DNA from: Hirsutella rhossiliensis
Taxonomy: Eukaryota; Ascomycota; Sordariomycetes; Hypocreales; Ophiocordycipitaceae
Assembly (NCBI RefSeq): GCF_020360975.1
Contig: NW_025408676.1
Span: 744,001 to 808,000 of the forward strand
DNA: 64,000 nucleotides
Reading direction: 5' to 3'
Shown piece after piece: positions 1 through 10,357 of this stretch. The position numbers and the translations under genes are program-made. Under the pieces are notes generated by a model. It was given only the letters and a program-made list of their open reading frames with translations. It searched no databases and was not told the origin of the DNA. The stretch's first letter is position 1. Every line of letters starts with the position of its first letter.

Positions 1-510
1 GCTTTGCTTCGCCACTAACCCTCCCTCTTGTCAATACGGATACGAATAGAGGGATGACTTTTGGGCCGCCCCTCTACTGTACTCTTGGCAGTCTAAATAG
101 GTGGGGGCCTCTTGTATGACGCCACCTTACAGTAGGCTCTCCAAGGAGACGTGTCCGGTCCCGGCCTAACCGTCACTTGGGCGTATCTTACAGTACATGG
201 AACGGAAACGGCCACGGCAATGCTAGGCGGTCGAGTACGTGGCCAGTTCCGGTATGTTCCCCAGACCGCCAAGGCTGTCCGAATCTCTTGAGCTATTACG
301 GTAGTCGCCGGGACATTATGCGTCCGCAACAAGTCCCGCCCGACCTTAATGCCGGCTCTCACCGTTACATCGAGCTTTTTTCAAGCCATCTCCGTGGGAG
401 GTGATGACCAAGGCTGGACTGTTCGTTAGTAAAACCATGAATACAAGGGGAGCAATTCCTCTCGTTTCAACGGAAACACCATAAGATACAACGCCTAGAT
501 TATTAACAAG
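1..510. other. Intergenic, no gene recognised
   Basis: Normal-composition DNA. Only short overlapping ORFs on both strands are visible, none with a recognisable family, signal peptide or splice structure. A TTAAC...ACAAG stretch ending at about 510 could be the 3' end of an intron leading into the cysteine-rich ORF that follows, but I found no convincing upstream exon. Confidence 0.5.
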
Positions 511-845
511 CTCCAACGCGCTGAAGAACGTACATGTTGGTACGGCAAGGCCAGGGGTTGTAGCGATGGGGACATTGCTACAAGTCCTGTTTGGGCTACG
601 GCCGGTGGTGTTGGACGGCTCACAACAGCCGTCTGGGGAATTGGATCAACTGCAGCTCCGATCGCCAGTGCAATACTCATCAGACTTGTGGCGCTGCTGA
701 TAGCTGCAAGGATTTCGGTTGCGCCTGCCAAGGCAAGCTTGGAGTTGGATATGTACAAGCTGGTGAGCAGTCTCGGATCATTAGGAAGCTAAACACTACC
801 GGGGACTGCGAGACTGGCTGTTTCATACGCGTCGCCTGGAGTTAG
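511..845 (+). pseudogene. Cysteine-rich small secreted-type protein, frame-shifted
   Basis: Two adjoining plus-strand frames together look like one cysteine-rich protein. The first (about 511-570) contains motifs CWYG and GCSDG. The second (about 564-845, ending in TAG) contains HCYKSC, RWCWTA, GNWINCS and GCAC, with 11 cysteines in about 93 codons; 13 are counted over both frames. They meet at a run of four G residues (568-571), where one extra G would join them, so this is either a one-base deletion that killed the gene or a homopolymer error. Spaced Cys pairs around WCWTA recall small secreted fungal cysteine-rich proteins, from memory only. No signal peptide or ATG was found in frame upstream; an upstream exon could end near 480-510. 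Whether it is a toxin, effector or something else cannot be said. Confidence 0.4.
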
Positions 846-1213
846 ACTGGTACCTCTTTAGCATCGAGCAGAACTTGGGTCCACTGTTGTAGTGGCCAAA
901 GCTATTGCACATACAGTACTGTTTTCATGCAAGATCCTCGATTCATGGAGGTGGAGCATCCGGCACCAGGAGCCTGATTCCCCTACACGACTGGGTCAAT
1001 GAGGCCCTGCCGCAAGGGGTTGTGTGCTTGTCTCGAAAATGAAAGTCAAATAGAGGGGCTCTAGATACTAGTTGCTCTCCCAGTCAAAGGCCCCTTTCCT
1101 CCTCACCTCGCCGCCCGGTTCAGCTGAAGCTGGCGGGGAGACGACTTCCAGGTCCCCCCTCGTATGGCAACACGTCAAATCAATCAGTCGGTCAATCAAC
1201 TGAGCATCTCAGA
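846..1213. other. Intergenic / putative promoter of the GT69 gene
   Basis: Normal-composition sequence without a supportable ORF. Pyrimidine-rich stretches (for example 1078-1110 and 1150-1165) precede the ATG at 1214, as is common in fungal promoters. No TATA box stands out. Confidence 0.35.
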
Positions 1214-2660
1214 ATGTTCACGGCCAGATTCCCCTTCCCTGTCCCGGTCCGTCGCCGCGTCGCAGTCGTCGCCGCCCTGTTCCTCGGTTTGTTCGCCGCC
1301 TACAGATATCTGTGGGATGACATCTCTTCGCCATTCCCGTATATGCCCTGGACTCCCGCCGGTCGGTGATCTTGGTCCCATCCTGCCCGAGCCTGTGGGA
1401 ACAAAGCACTAAGTTGACGAAAATAAAGAATACGGCGGCAGCTGGACTAACGAGGCCAAATCCCGGCCCGGCTCGACGCCCTGGTCGATGTTGCCAAGCA
1501 AAGATGGCAATCCAGACCATCTGCCTTCTGCAGACAAGTACGTCGCGTCCATCATGTCGACCCAGGGCGGGAACCACCAGAGGATAGACTGCCCGCCCAT
1601 CAATCGGAGTCGGTACAAGGCCCTCAAGCGGCTGGGTTGGGGGCTCAGCTCCAGGCGGAGGTTCTTTTTCGCCCTCGATCTCCGCCAGATCGTTGACTTG
1701 CTGCCGACACTGATGGGGTCCATTGTCGAGGCTATCCGCTTTCTCGGGCCTGAAAACTGTGCCGTGTCCATCGTAGAAGGGTTCTCGACCGATGGCACGT
1801 ACGAAGTGTTGAAGTCGCTGCAGCGCGAGATGGATAACCTTGGCGTCTTCTACTACCTCCAAACCAGCGACATAAACTCCCACTACGGCGACCGCATCGG
1901 CAAGCTCGCCAAGCTACGCAATCTTGCTCTCGAGCCTATGATGGCCGATGCGGCCAAGTGGGACCACGACACCACCATCCTCTTCATCAACGACGTGGCG
2001 ATCTGCACCGATGACATCCTCGAGCTCCTGTACCAGAAACAGCTTCAGGGAGCGGACATGACGTGCTCCATGGACTACCATCGACTGTACGGCCGCTCTA
2101 ACCAACGCCTCGCCTTCTACGACGTATGGGTCTCGCGGAGCATGGACGGAAACAGCTTCTTCGAAGTCCCAGGCCATGGCGACTGGCGCCACGCTTGGGA
2201 CATGCTCCCCAACGACGCCCACGCGCGCGCGCGGTTCGAGGACAGGAAGCCTTTCCAGGTGTTTGCATGTTGGAACGGCGCAACCGCGATCACGGCCGCA
2301 CCTTTCCTGGACGGACAACTCGAGTTCCGCCGCGCGGCCAAGCACAGGGGTGAGTGTGGCGCCGGCGAGCCGACGCTTCTTTGCAAGGACATGTGGAACA
2401 TGGGGTACAACAAAATCTTGGTGGTGCCGAGCGTCAGCCTCGGTTATAGTCTCCAGGAGGGAAGCCATGTCAAGAGGGTGAAGGGATACACATCTAGCTG
2501 GACGGGCGTCGAACAGAACAGCCAACTTGCTCTCAAGGTCCAGTGGAATCCAAGCCCTCCTGAGATGGTGAAGTGTATACCGAGTTGGCGGAATCAGTTT
2601 TGGAAGCAATGGAATCACGGCTTGGGAGTGCCACCTGACATGCGTAGGAACGGCCAGTGA
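1214..2660 (+). CDS. CMT1/CAP59-type alpha-1,3-mannosyltransferase-like protein (GT69)
   Basis: Predicted type II membrane glycosyltransferase of the CAP59_mtransfer family, whose founding member Cmt1 of Cryptococcus adds alpha-1,3-mannose; here it would act in the Golgi on cell-wall or glycoprotein glycans. Exon 1 (from ATG 1214) encodes an arginine-rich N-terminus and a hydrophobic signal anchor at about residues 16-30, then hits a stop at 1367, so an intron is needed. The best-fitting choice is GT at 1366 to AG at 1498 (133 bp), which joins in frame and gives about 437 aa, normal for the family; GT at 1362 with AG at 1503, 1515 or 1533 also keeps frame. The catalytic part carries SIVEGFSTDGT (about 141-151), GKLAKLRN (about 186-193) and FINDV..C.DD (about 213-223), the usual acidic motif region. 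TGA stop at 2658-2660. Family call is firm; substrate is inferred. Confidence 0.85.
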
Positions 2661-2975
2661 GTCAAACTCGAGCGAGGAATAGGGTTGTGCGAATACCACC
2701 GCATCGAGGCGCCTTTCGGGAGCCAATGTAAAGTACTGTGATTGTGACCAAGCTTGTATTCTCATGTTTGACGATGCAGAGAGCAGCGATACCTGAGACG
2801 CCTGTTAGGCGGTGCCAGACGGACGTCAGTCGACGGCGCTGACGCAGCATAGGCCATGCTATCATGCGAGTTGTCCGAGCTGTGATCTTTGGCTCCATTG
2901 CCGGCCGATGAATGTGAGACGGAGCTCTGAAGAGCTACGGATGAACTCAAGCTCGACGTTTGGGCTAGAATAAGT
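2661..2975. other. Intergenic 3' region of the GT69 gene
   Basis: Normal-composition sequence; presumably contains the 3' UTR of the upstream gene. No coding region is supported. Confidence 0.4.
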
Positions 2976-3198
2976 ATGGCGATCCAGATCATTGACGTTG
3001 AAGGAGCTGACCGCGCCGACACGCTGCAGTCTCATGTGAGGCGCCCCAGTACAAGAGCCACAGTGGACAATACAGATGCCGACCGCTCACTAAAGAATCT
3101 CATAGTTATCGCAGGTGAGTACGAGGGTCGCTTGCGTGAAGCGCGAGAACTCGGCGCGAAATACCACGGCGTGCTAATGCTTCATGTTCCCAGCGTAA
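2976..3198 (+). CDS. Doubtful small two-exon ORF (about 47 aa)
   Basis: An ATG at 2976 opens 46 codons that run into a textbook donor (GCAG then GTGAGT at 3115). A CTAAT branch-like site and a CCCAG acceptor follow at 3193, giving a 79-bp intron. After splicing, the frame meets TAA at 3196-3198 at once, so the product would be only 47 residues (starts MAIQIIDVEG). The intron signals are good but no family is recognisable. It could be the 3' end of a longer gene with an upstream exon I cannot see, a UTR intron, or chance. Confidence 0.2.
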
Positions 3199-3955
3199 GT
3201 TTGTATGGGCCTCGTCATCCCCTGCATTGACCCTTGCCTGCTATACTCACGAGCGTGAGTGACAAGTTCTTGTCTTGTCATGAATAAGAGATAAGGCGGG
3301 CTGATGCTCTTCAAGAACGCAAGTCCATGACGACCCATCGCCGAGCGCACAAGAAAGACTGCAGTAAAGCTGCCGACGAAAGACGCAAGTCCCTCGAGCA
3401 CGGTAGTGAAGAAAGACAAGTGCCGAGATCCAACTGAGTGAAGCGGAGAGCGCAATATAAAACTCGCGCAAGGCGACTGCGATGGTCGGACACCAGACTT
3501 GTTTCTCGCCGGCCGACCGACGCAAAGTTGACCACCTAGGTGTATTTGCCTTCATGGAGCATGAACGATAGACAGCCCCGGCGCCGTAGAGCAAAGCTCC
3601 AAGCCAATGGCCATTCGCTCAGGCGCTTTGCCCCGGAATGGTTTCGGAACAGGCGAGGCAGCGTCTCACCGGGCAACCACGCGTTTGCCTGAGGTTCCGA
3701 TCATGGTGGCGGGTGGCCTGGACATATGTTTGAACTGTCAAAAAGACCGCAGCGTGAACCGGGAAATGAAGACTGCACATCTTTCTTGCATCCCTTTGCC
3801 TCGCCACTTCTGGTTTCGCGCACCGGCGTCTTGACGGTCCGCGTTCCATCTGTCGAATCTTTGACTCATCTTTCCAGTTCTCGTCTCATGCTCAAGGTTG
3901 GAAGTTCGGGTCGCTTCACTTCTTCGTTTCGCGCCACGCGCGTACCTGCAAGGCC
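3199..3955. other. Intergenic, no gene recognised
   Basis: Normal-composition sequence with only small, overlapping, unconvincing ORFs. The stretch 3780-3950 is rich in CTTTC/TCTTTC pyrimidine tracts just upstream of the next gene, as expected for a fungal promoter or 5' UTR. Confidence 0.4.
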
Positions 3956-4875
3956 ATGGCCTCGCCTCGCGGGCTGGTGAATCTGCCATGTCCATCGCCG
4001 ACGAGCTCTGTCAAGCGGAAGCGAGACTCCGAAACGCCTCTTCACATGTCCTCGCCCGCGAGTATTTCTTCCGGACTTTCGAAAGAGGAGCGCAAACGAT
4101 TTTTTGACTTGCTTGCAAAAGGAGATAGCCGTCTGGCCATGGTCAAGCCCATCTTGTCAGCCGAACACTTGACGAAGATGCAGCTAAACAGGTGCTTTGA
4201 GATTTTGCACGCCTCCAGAAGGGCAACTAATTCGGACGCGACGCTGACATCGACTCGCCAAAGGATCGACGGCTTTCTAGATGCCGTGTTTGAAGATTGG
4301 ACGAGTGAGAAGGCGGATTTGCTTGAGCGACCAGAGCTCAATTTTGAAACGGAAGCCATAGTGGCGGCTGGTCGGGTCTGTGGTGAGTTGTCGCTCTGGA
4401 TCTCATGCCATTTCCTTCATCACCGCAAAGGCTAACTCTCAGTGCGCCAGACACTCCAGATCAGCACTCGGACATTGCTGCCTGTGAGCGCTCTGGATTC
4501 TGCCAGAAGGACGTGTTCGCCATGATGATATATGGCAGCAAGCCGTCGAATTTGCAACTCGAATTCATCATCCTCGAACCACCCGAGGGCTCTGACATGA
4601 TGCTGAGCATTCTGATGCGTGACGACATCCGGTGGCTCACGACAGACTGGGAGGGGGATTTGAGGCGCACGCTGCGAAACACAGTCATTTCCAAGATTGG
4701 TCAATTCAACACGCGCCAGGCAATGTGGCAGACAAGAAAGCTGATCGTTGAATGGAGCCAGGGGAGCGTCCAGATGGGGTGCGAGACTGGCGGCATGGGA
4801 TTTCTTGGGCAGACCGTGGCCGCTAAAGCGCTCATGGGACTCGGACGGGGAGGATGCGGAGAGTCAGAGGAATAG
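3956..4875 (+). CDS. Conserved-looking hypothetical protein, two exons
   Basis: I do not recognise the family. Exon 1 (3956-4382) starts at an ATG giving MASPRGL and contains a basic KRKR cluster (residues 20-23) within a Ser/Pro-rich N-terminus, a possible nuclear signal, followed by a predicted-soluble helical segment (SKEERKRFFDLLAKGD). A GTGAGT donor at 4383, a GCTAAC branch site and an AG at 4450 form a 68-bp intron; this acceptor keeps frame, while the AG at 4442 would lead to an early stop. Exon 2 (4451-4875, TAG) adds about 141 residues, including two Met-rich stretches and a Gly-rich C-terminus. Total about 283 aa. No signal peptide or membrane segment. The length, open frame and clean intron argue for a real gene; function unknown. 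Confidence 0.65.
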
Positions 4876-5962
4876 ATCTGGTGGGCGGCGCAGAGGGAGT
4901 ACAAGGCTGAGTGAAGGCTGATGCGCCATGGAGGGAGTGTTGGACGACGACGGCAGCTGACGCCGACTGGCAAATGGATGCCTTGAAGCTAAACGGGTTG
5001 GGCAGAAGCCTCTTACGGGTTCAGGGGTCCTCTTTGTCGAAAAGCTACGAGTTCTTCCACTCGTGCCGTTCCTCTCGAGGCTGTTTCGCCTCGTCTTTCT
5101 TCAAAGCGAGACGAGGCCCAGTGAATATTGCATGCTAACCTCGGAGCGGGAGCCAAGGTTCAGGCCCGCCAAATATCACACTTGACATCCTCGTGGGTGA
5201 ATGGCACTGGTAGTCGGTCGGTTGTTGGGCTTAATGTCGGGGAGACTCTCACCGTGTCCCCCCCATGCCTGACAGAGTAGACGTATTTGAGCTTGCTGGG
5301 CCATAAACATGGCAGAGCTGCATACAGCTGGAAATAGGCGGCTATCTACGGCGTAAACTTTTCATCATGTGCCGGCTCGGGTAACCGAAGGCTCCATGAC
5401 TGCATTAACAGCGCGAGTCAGTCGTCTTCTATTGTGACGCGCGCCCTGCCAATGGCACCCAAAAGTGGCTCCGATAGTAAAGTACAAGCTTGTCGTCCGG
5501 CTGTGGGTACCGGACTGGCCTTGTTAATAAGAGGCGCAAGATACCTACCAGTTGGGTGGTGATGAGCAGATCCTACTCCATCATTGCGGATATCCCGGAA
5601 GACGCATTTAACGGTAAGCTTGTCCATCGACTTCTATCTAGTCTTCCCTCATAAAGGACCCGCCAGGCCGCAAACGCCATCAAGGGCGTCGTTGATTCTT
5701 GCGCAGCATTGTATTAAAGAAAAACGAGCGCCGTTATCCGTCGTCGACCCTCGGATGATGCTGGACATTGCAAACCTATTGTAGGAGGGAACCATTTGTC
5801 CGGAAACCCGCGCCACCACCATTGTCGTCATTCCTTCGTGGATATCCTATAGCCCGCGGCCATCAATAGCACCACCCGGCAACTCGAGAGGACGCGTCGA
5901 CTGATCTCCCGGCCCGGCCCCACCCGGCATCATCAGCCCCGGCCGTCGTCCGCTCCGTCGTC
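4876..5962. other. Intergenic, about 1.1 kb
   Basis: Normal-composition sequence. Small ORFs on both strands have no recognisable features. The last 100 bp before the ACT-domain gene are rich in CCCGGC/CACC and would hold its promoter and 5' UTR. Confidence 0.4.
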
Positions 5963-6406
5963 ATGGAGCCCACCATGGCCGATCCCGGCGAGAAGTGCCT
6001 GGCCAAGCTTCTCTCCACCTTGACCACGACTCTGCACCCCTCCACCTACGTCTTCGCCACCCTCGGCCCCGACTCGCCTCTCCCTCCCTTGGCCGAGATC
6101 CAGCTCCTGTTCCGCGAGACAGAGGGCGTCACTCTCGTGGTCAGTCTTGACTTTGCCCAGGCGCAGAAAATGCAGTACTTCTTCCCCTGTAAGATGATTA
6201 CCCTCAACGTCACCTCCAGCCTCGAGGCTGTCGGCTTCATGGCCATCATCGCGACTCGGCTCGCCGCCTGCAACATGGGCGTCAACCCTGTCAGCGGATT
6301 CTACCACGACCACCTGTTTGTGCCCACCGGCAGGGAGGCAGAGGCTGTCGAAGTGCTGGCGGCTCTGGCCGAGGAGAAGAAGAGCGAGCAGCTTAACGAC
6401 GCCTAG
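5963..6406 (+). CDS. ACT_3 (DUF2241-like) domain protein
   Basis: Single-exon gene, 147 aa from the ATG at 5963, or 143 aa from the ATG at 5975, which sits in a stronger CACCATGG context and may be the true start. The sequence fits the small ACT_3 family throughout: LAKLLSTL...L near residues 13-25, the FRETEGVTLV block (50-59), ITLNVTSSLEAVGF (79-92) and the hallmark YHDHLFVP (114-121). ACT domains usually bind small ligands such as amino acids and regulate enzymes; stand-alone ACT_3 proteins have no settled role, so a ligand-binding function is inference. No signal peptide or membrane segment, so probably cytosolic. No intron needed; TAG stop at 6404-6406. Confidence 0.85.
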   Translation: MEPTMADPGEKCLAKLLSTLTTTLHPSTYVFATLGPDSPLPPLAEIQLLFRETEGVTLVVSLDFAQAQKMQYFFPCKMITLNVTSSLEAVGFMAIIATRLAACNMGVNPVSGFYHDHLFVPTGREAEAVEVLAALAEEKKSEQLNDA

Positions 6407-8210
6407 TGGAAAGAAGGGTGCCGCAAGGAGGGTCTGCTACTTGATGAGACGGACAAGAGCATTACTTTACCATGATTACTTCCAAATATTCTCATCGAAG
6501 TTGTCGAGCAAGTATTTCTAGTAGCAAGGTGACGGGATAATTCACCTGGCACGAGGGATTCAGTGTTGTCATGCGCTTCCCGCTCTTTGAGGCGTAGCTA
6601 TAAACACCTTGAAATGCTCCAAAGCTGACAACCTATCCAATGAGAGATGGGATTGATCAGGGCTTGCGGTGTGACACGCAAGGTGACGTGTGTATCGATT
6701 GAACACGACCTAGCCTACGGTGGGTGGGCTCAGAAAAAGTCTCGCTGCGGTGCCACATACAGACGCCTGGGGCGATGAGGGAAGATTTATAGAAAATACA
6801 ATGCTGCGCCATATTAGCTAGTATATCGTGCAGCCGCCGGTCCCCGTCAAGGGCGGGAGAAATGCAACTCCCGTCATGAGCCAGACAGCCTGCAGTTCAC
6901 GACTGCCTTGTCACCTTTGCTACCATGTCTCCCTCGAGACAGTAACGAGTCTTGGAATCATGTTGAACGGCTAAATGGTGTGCTCATTGAGAAAGACAAA
7001 TCCAGCGCAAGCTTGAGGCTAATAAAGGTGATGGATGCTGTTACGTATCATCCCCCGCACAAAGAAGGGGCAGGAGAGGCTTGCCGGCCAAGCCATACCT
7101 ATTTGATGGGCACCAAGGCCAAAGGCCGGCAGCTTTAGGCTATAGTGAGAGTGGGATGTGAACTCTATTGGAATTCCTCTGAGGAACCCAGTGGTGCGCA
7201 GACAACGGTTGATTGAGGTCCGTGGAAGCGCCCTCCAGGAGCCGGAGAGGAAAATATCGTCTTTCACCTCAACTTTCAGTTACATTACCTAAGAGGATGG
7301 TCTTGCCAGCTCCATCCATGGTCCAGACTTTCGTCTGACCAGGGAACACGCACAAGACGGGTGGATCCTTTACGCACCGGACCCAGATCACGCCAGGGGT
7401 CGCCGTGTTATAGCAGCCCGGACAGGAACCGAGAAAATAGCTGTGCCGGTGATAAGGATGGATTTAACTGAGATCGCCTGTCGCACGCACAAGGAGTGAA
7501 GCCCGGAACAGGGAATTAAGGGGCATCTGGTGCGACATAGTCGGGCAGGGTACAATTAGACTTAAATAAGGTTGGGAAGGGACAGAGACCGACAAAGGTC
7601 CCTCTATCGCCAATATAAATCCAAGGCCTTGGTTTTGGTATAGATCTCTAGTTGTAACGTGACCCCTGTTGATCGAGCGTCTTAGGATGTACTGTTTTGC
7701 TATGGAACCCCCCTCCTCGCTTTGGATGTTGTCCTTGGCCAGCGCTTTCGGCTCTTGGCACATTTTCTTAGGCGGAGAGAAAAGAATGGGGAATATCCAA
7801 TCTCATGTCTGGAATGTTGTTATTGATGCAAAATATGAAAATCATCGTCTTGACGCACGCACTATAGACGCCGAGGAAATGATATACTGATCTATCCGAG
7901 CGGCTTATTGCAGCGCTTGTCAGGACATATAGCTACTTACAAGCAGGGAGAATTATAGGATCCAGTTATGTTAATATTCAGACATAGTGTAGCGATTCAT
8001 GGTGCTTGGACCAGGGGCTTTCTTGCCGAGCTCGATATAGGCAGGTAGATGAGATCACAAGCTGGAAGGATGCCCTATACATGTAAAAGAGCCATGGCAT
8101 TCTCTCTTTCCGGGAATATTCTGGACTCAACAGATTCATCATACTCAGACTTGTCCATTAACGTCTCCCACGCCCTTGACTCTTGTACATCCACTTGTAG
8201 AGTCTGCGCC
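6407..8210. other. Intergenic, about 1.8 kb
   Basis: Normal-composition DNA still rich in CpA and TpG, so not touched by RIP. Several small ORFs (for example near 6908, 7464 and 7669) have no recognisable domain, splice signals or secretion signal and look like chance. No tRNA-like cloverleaf was seen. Confidence 0.4.
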
Positions 8211-9228
8211 ATGCTGTATACCTACATATTACCGCTTCTTGAGTTGTCGGTGATTTGCCATGCGACCACCAGCATCCAGGTACAGGAGGCGGATAGTGCC
8301 AAGTCGTTTTGCGGTTCAAAACACCCGGAAGACAACTTGCGACTCCAAAACAGACCTGGCTTCGAAGCCGGGACCTTGGCCCGGCGCGGCGATTCGGGCC
8401 TCGACGGGTCGAGTTTCAAGGATGACGGGAGTCCAATCTACATCGATACATATGTCACTGTTGTAGCTACCGGGCATGACGTCGAGCATGGATACGTTAC
8501 CGTATGCTCTGGTGTCTCACAACACGATACATGACTGACGCTGGATTAGCAAGAGAACGTTGATAAGCAGCTCGGGGTGTTAAACGAGGCTTTCCGTGGA
8601 GCAGACATCTCCTTCAAGCACATGGAAACTAAATGGTACAGCGAACCAGTATGGTGGACCAGCGATGATCGTGATTTGGATCAAAAAAAGAGACTGATGA
8701 GAGCGATGCTCCACCGAGGCAATTATAAAACGCTCAATCTGATCTACATAACAGAAATGAGCCCAGCCGGTTTAATCCTCGGGGACAGCTACCCCCCAGA
8801 GAAACTCGCCCAAGATGATGAGCCATACTATACTGATGGTTGCATGATATCCTCAGACCAGGCACCTAACGTTGCAGAAGACACAAACATGTCTGGTTAC
8901 ACTACCATTCACCAGGTTGGCGAGTGGCTCGGCATCCACCACCTTGACAAGGAAACCTGTGACAATCACGACGAGGAGTACTGCCCCGGCGGTGATCCAT
9001 GGACAAACTACATGTTTGCCTGGAAGAGGTAGGCGTCAGCTCGTTCACGTTGTCTATTGAATCTGGCAAGCTAATAGAGGGTCCATTAGTGATCGCGCGC
9101 GTGAGTTCGCTCCTGCCCAGCTGCGGGAAGCAAGGAAGTCATGGTTCGAATACCGCGCCCAACCAGTTCCAATCGTCAATGGCAGAAGCAAAATACTCTC
9201 AAAAATTACATGGGAGCATAAAACCTAG
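8211..9228 (+). CDS. M43B (MEP1/pappalysin-like) secreted metalloprotease homologue with degenerate zinc site
   Basis: Three exons: 8211-8501, 8550-9028 and 9090-9228, joined in frame through introns of 48 bp (GTATGC donor, CTGAC branch, TTAG) and 61 bp (GTAGGC donor, GCTAAT branch, TTAG), giving 302 aa. ATG 8211 is chosen because it starts a clear signal peptide (about residues 1-19); the frame is open further upstream, so a longer N-terminus is possible. The order is typical of fungal MEP1-like M43 proteases: Cys near the mature N-terminus, IYIDTYVTVVA, QLGVLNEAF, the zinc region, an NYM Met-turn (250-252) and a C-terminal REARKSWFEYR. The canonical HExxHxxGxxH reads HQVGEWLGIHH at 218-228: the catalytic Glu is Gln and the second zinc His is Glu. 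It is likely catalytically dead, or has a new function. It lies about 10 bp from the RIP block. Confidence 0.8.
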
Positions 9229-9239
9229 AGTAGAACCGC

Positions 9240-10357
9240 TATATTAGCGTCTATCTAGCACGTAATATACGCGATATATTATATCTGTTATTTCCTTATA
9301 TATAGTAGTCCTATATTTAGTATTATATAAGGCTTTAACCCTATACTAGATACTTATATAAAGCTTAGTAAAGTAATAATAAGGGTATTTACCCTTAGTA
9401 ATAGTCTAGGTATTAGCCTAGATCCTAGCCGTTAAATATATAGAGTAGGATAGGCTATATATATAAGTACGTATTTTATAGCGGTGGGCGTAATATATAA
9501 TATAGTTATATGCTTTATAGCTTATTATTATTATATAATAAAAAACACTTTTAATATATCCCTCTACTTACCCTATAATAGTAATTAAGTAATTTTAGGT
9601 ATATACTTATATTATAATATAGGTATTATTATTATTAAGATTATACTAGTAACCTATCTAGAGGTATCTAGAACTTCGGCGTTAAATAGGAGGGAAAAAC
9701 TAAAGTACCTAAAGGAAAACCCTCCCCTCTTTTTATAGCTAGTCCGCCCTTATACCGGGTCGCGGTTATAATATATAGGAATCTTAATCTTAGGTATCGT
9801 TATAGTTAGTCGGAATCGTATTAGCCCCGCTATAAAGTAACCTTAGAAAGTAACTCCTTTATATACGCGGGGTATATAGCGTTAATCGGTAGTATAAGTG
9901 TTTTTAGTTAATAGTTAATTATATAATTATCTTTAACCTTATCCTATAACGATATCTTCTTAGGCTCTGCCTTATTTTTCCCCTATAAGGCTTAGCAGGC
10001 TAATTTTTATTAATACCGGCCTTTAGCTAGGCCGGTAGTTAGGTTATTATACCGGCTTCGCGCTATACTTATTAAGTTACTGGTATCGGCCCTAGGTTTT
10101 TATTTTCCTAGTTAGGGGGCCCGGACTAAGGTTAGGGGGAGGTCCTAACGAATTCGTCGCTAGGTCTAGGTAGGCGAGGTCTAGACCGGCCTACTTATAG
10201 CGGGGCTAGACTAAGTCAGCCTACCTAAAGTCCGGCATACCCTAATACTAGCACTCTCTATAATACTATCGCATCGTTAAATATATTATATTGCAACCGC
10301 GTTTTCTCGTATATCTCTTACCCTATAATTATAAAATAAATACTATTTATATTAGCA
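9240..10357. other. RIP-degraded sequence, unassigned (left flank of the Fot1-like element)
   Basis: TA-rich sequence without recognisable protein traces. Part of it may be the 5' non-coding end and terminal inverted repeat of the Fot1-like transposon that follows, but I could not match inverted termini. Confidence 0.4.

Noticed and set aside
495..758. Hydrophobic minus-strand ORF of 87 codons
   Set aside because: The opposite strand carries the cysteine-rich reading, which has more specific features; the hydrophobic stretch is its complement.
1218..1883. 221-codon minus-strand ORF opposite the GT69 gene
   Set aside because: Overlaps the coding exons of a gene with a clear family assignment; no domain of its own.
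1914..2765. 283-codon minus-strand ORF
   Set aside because: Antisense shadow of the GT69 coding region; arises from its GC-rich third positions.
5933..6313. 126-codon minus-strand ORF
   Set aside because: Antisense of the ACT-domain gene, whose plus-strand motifs (FRETEG, YHDHLFVP) are convincing.
7464..7763. 99-codon minus-strand ORF
   Set aside because: No recognisable motif, splice structure or promoter; probably chance.
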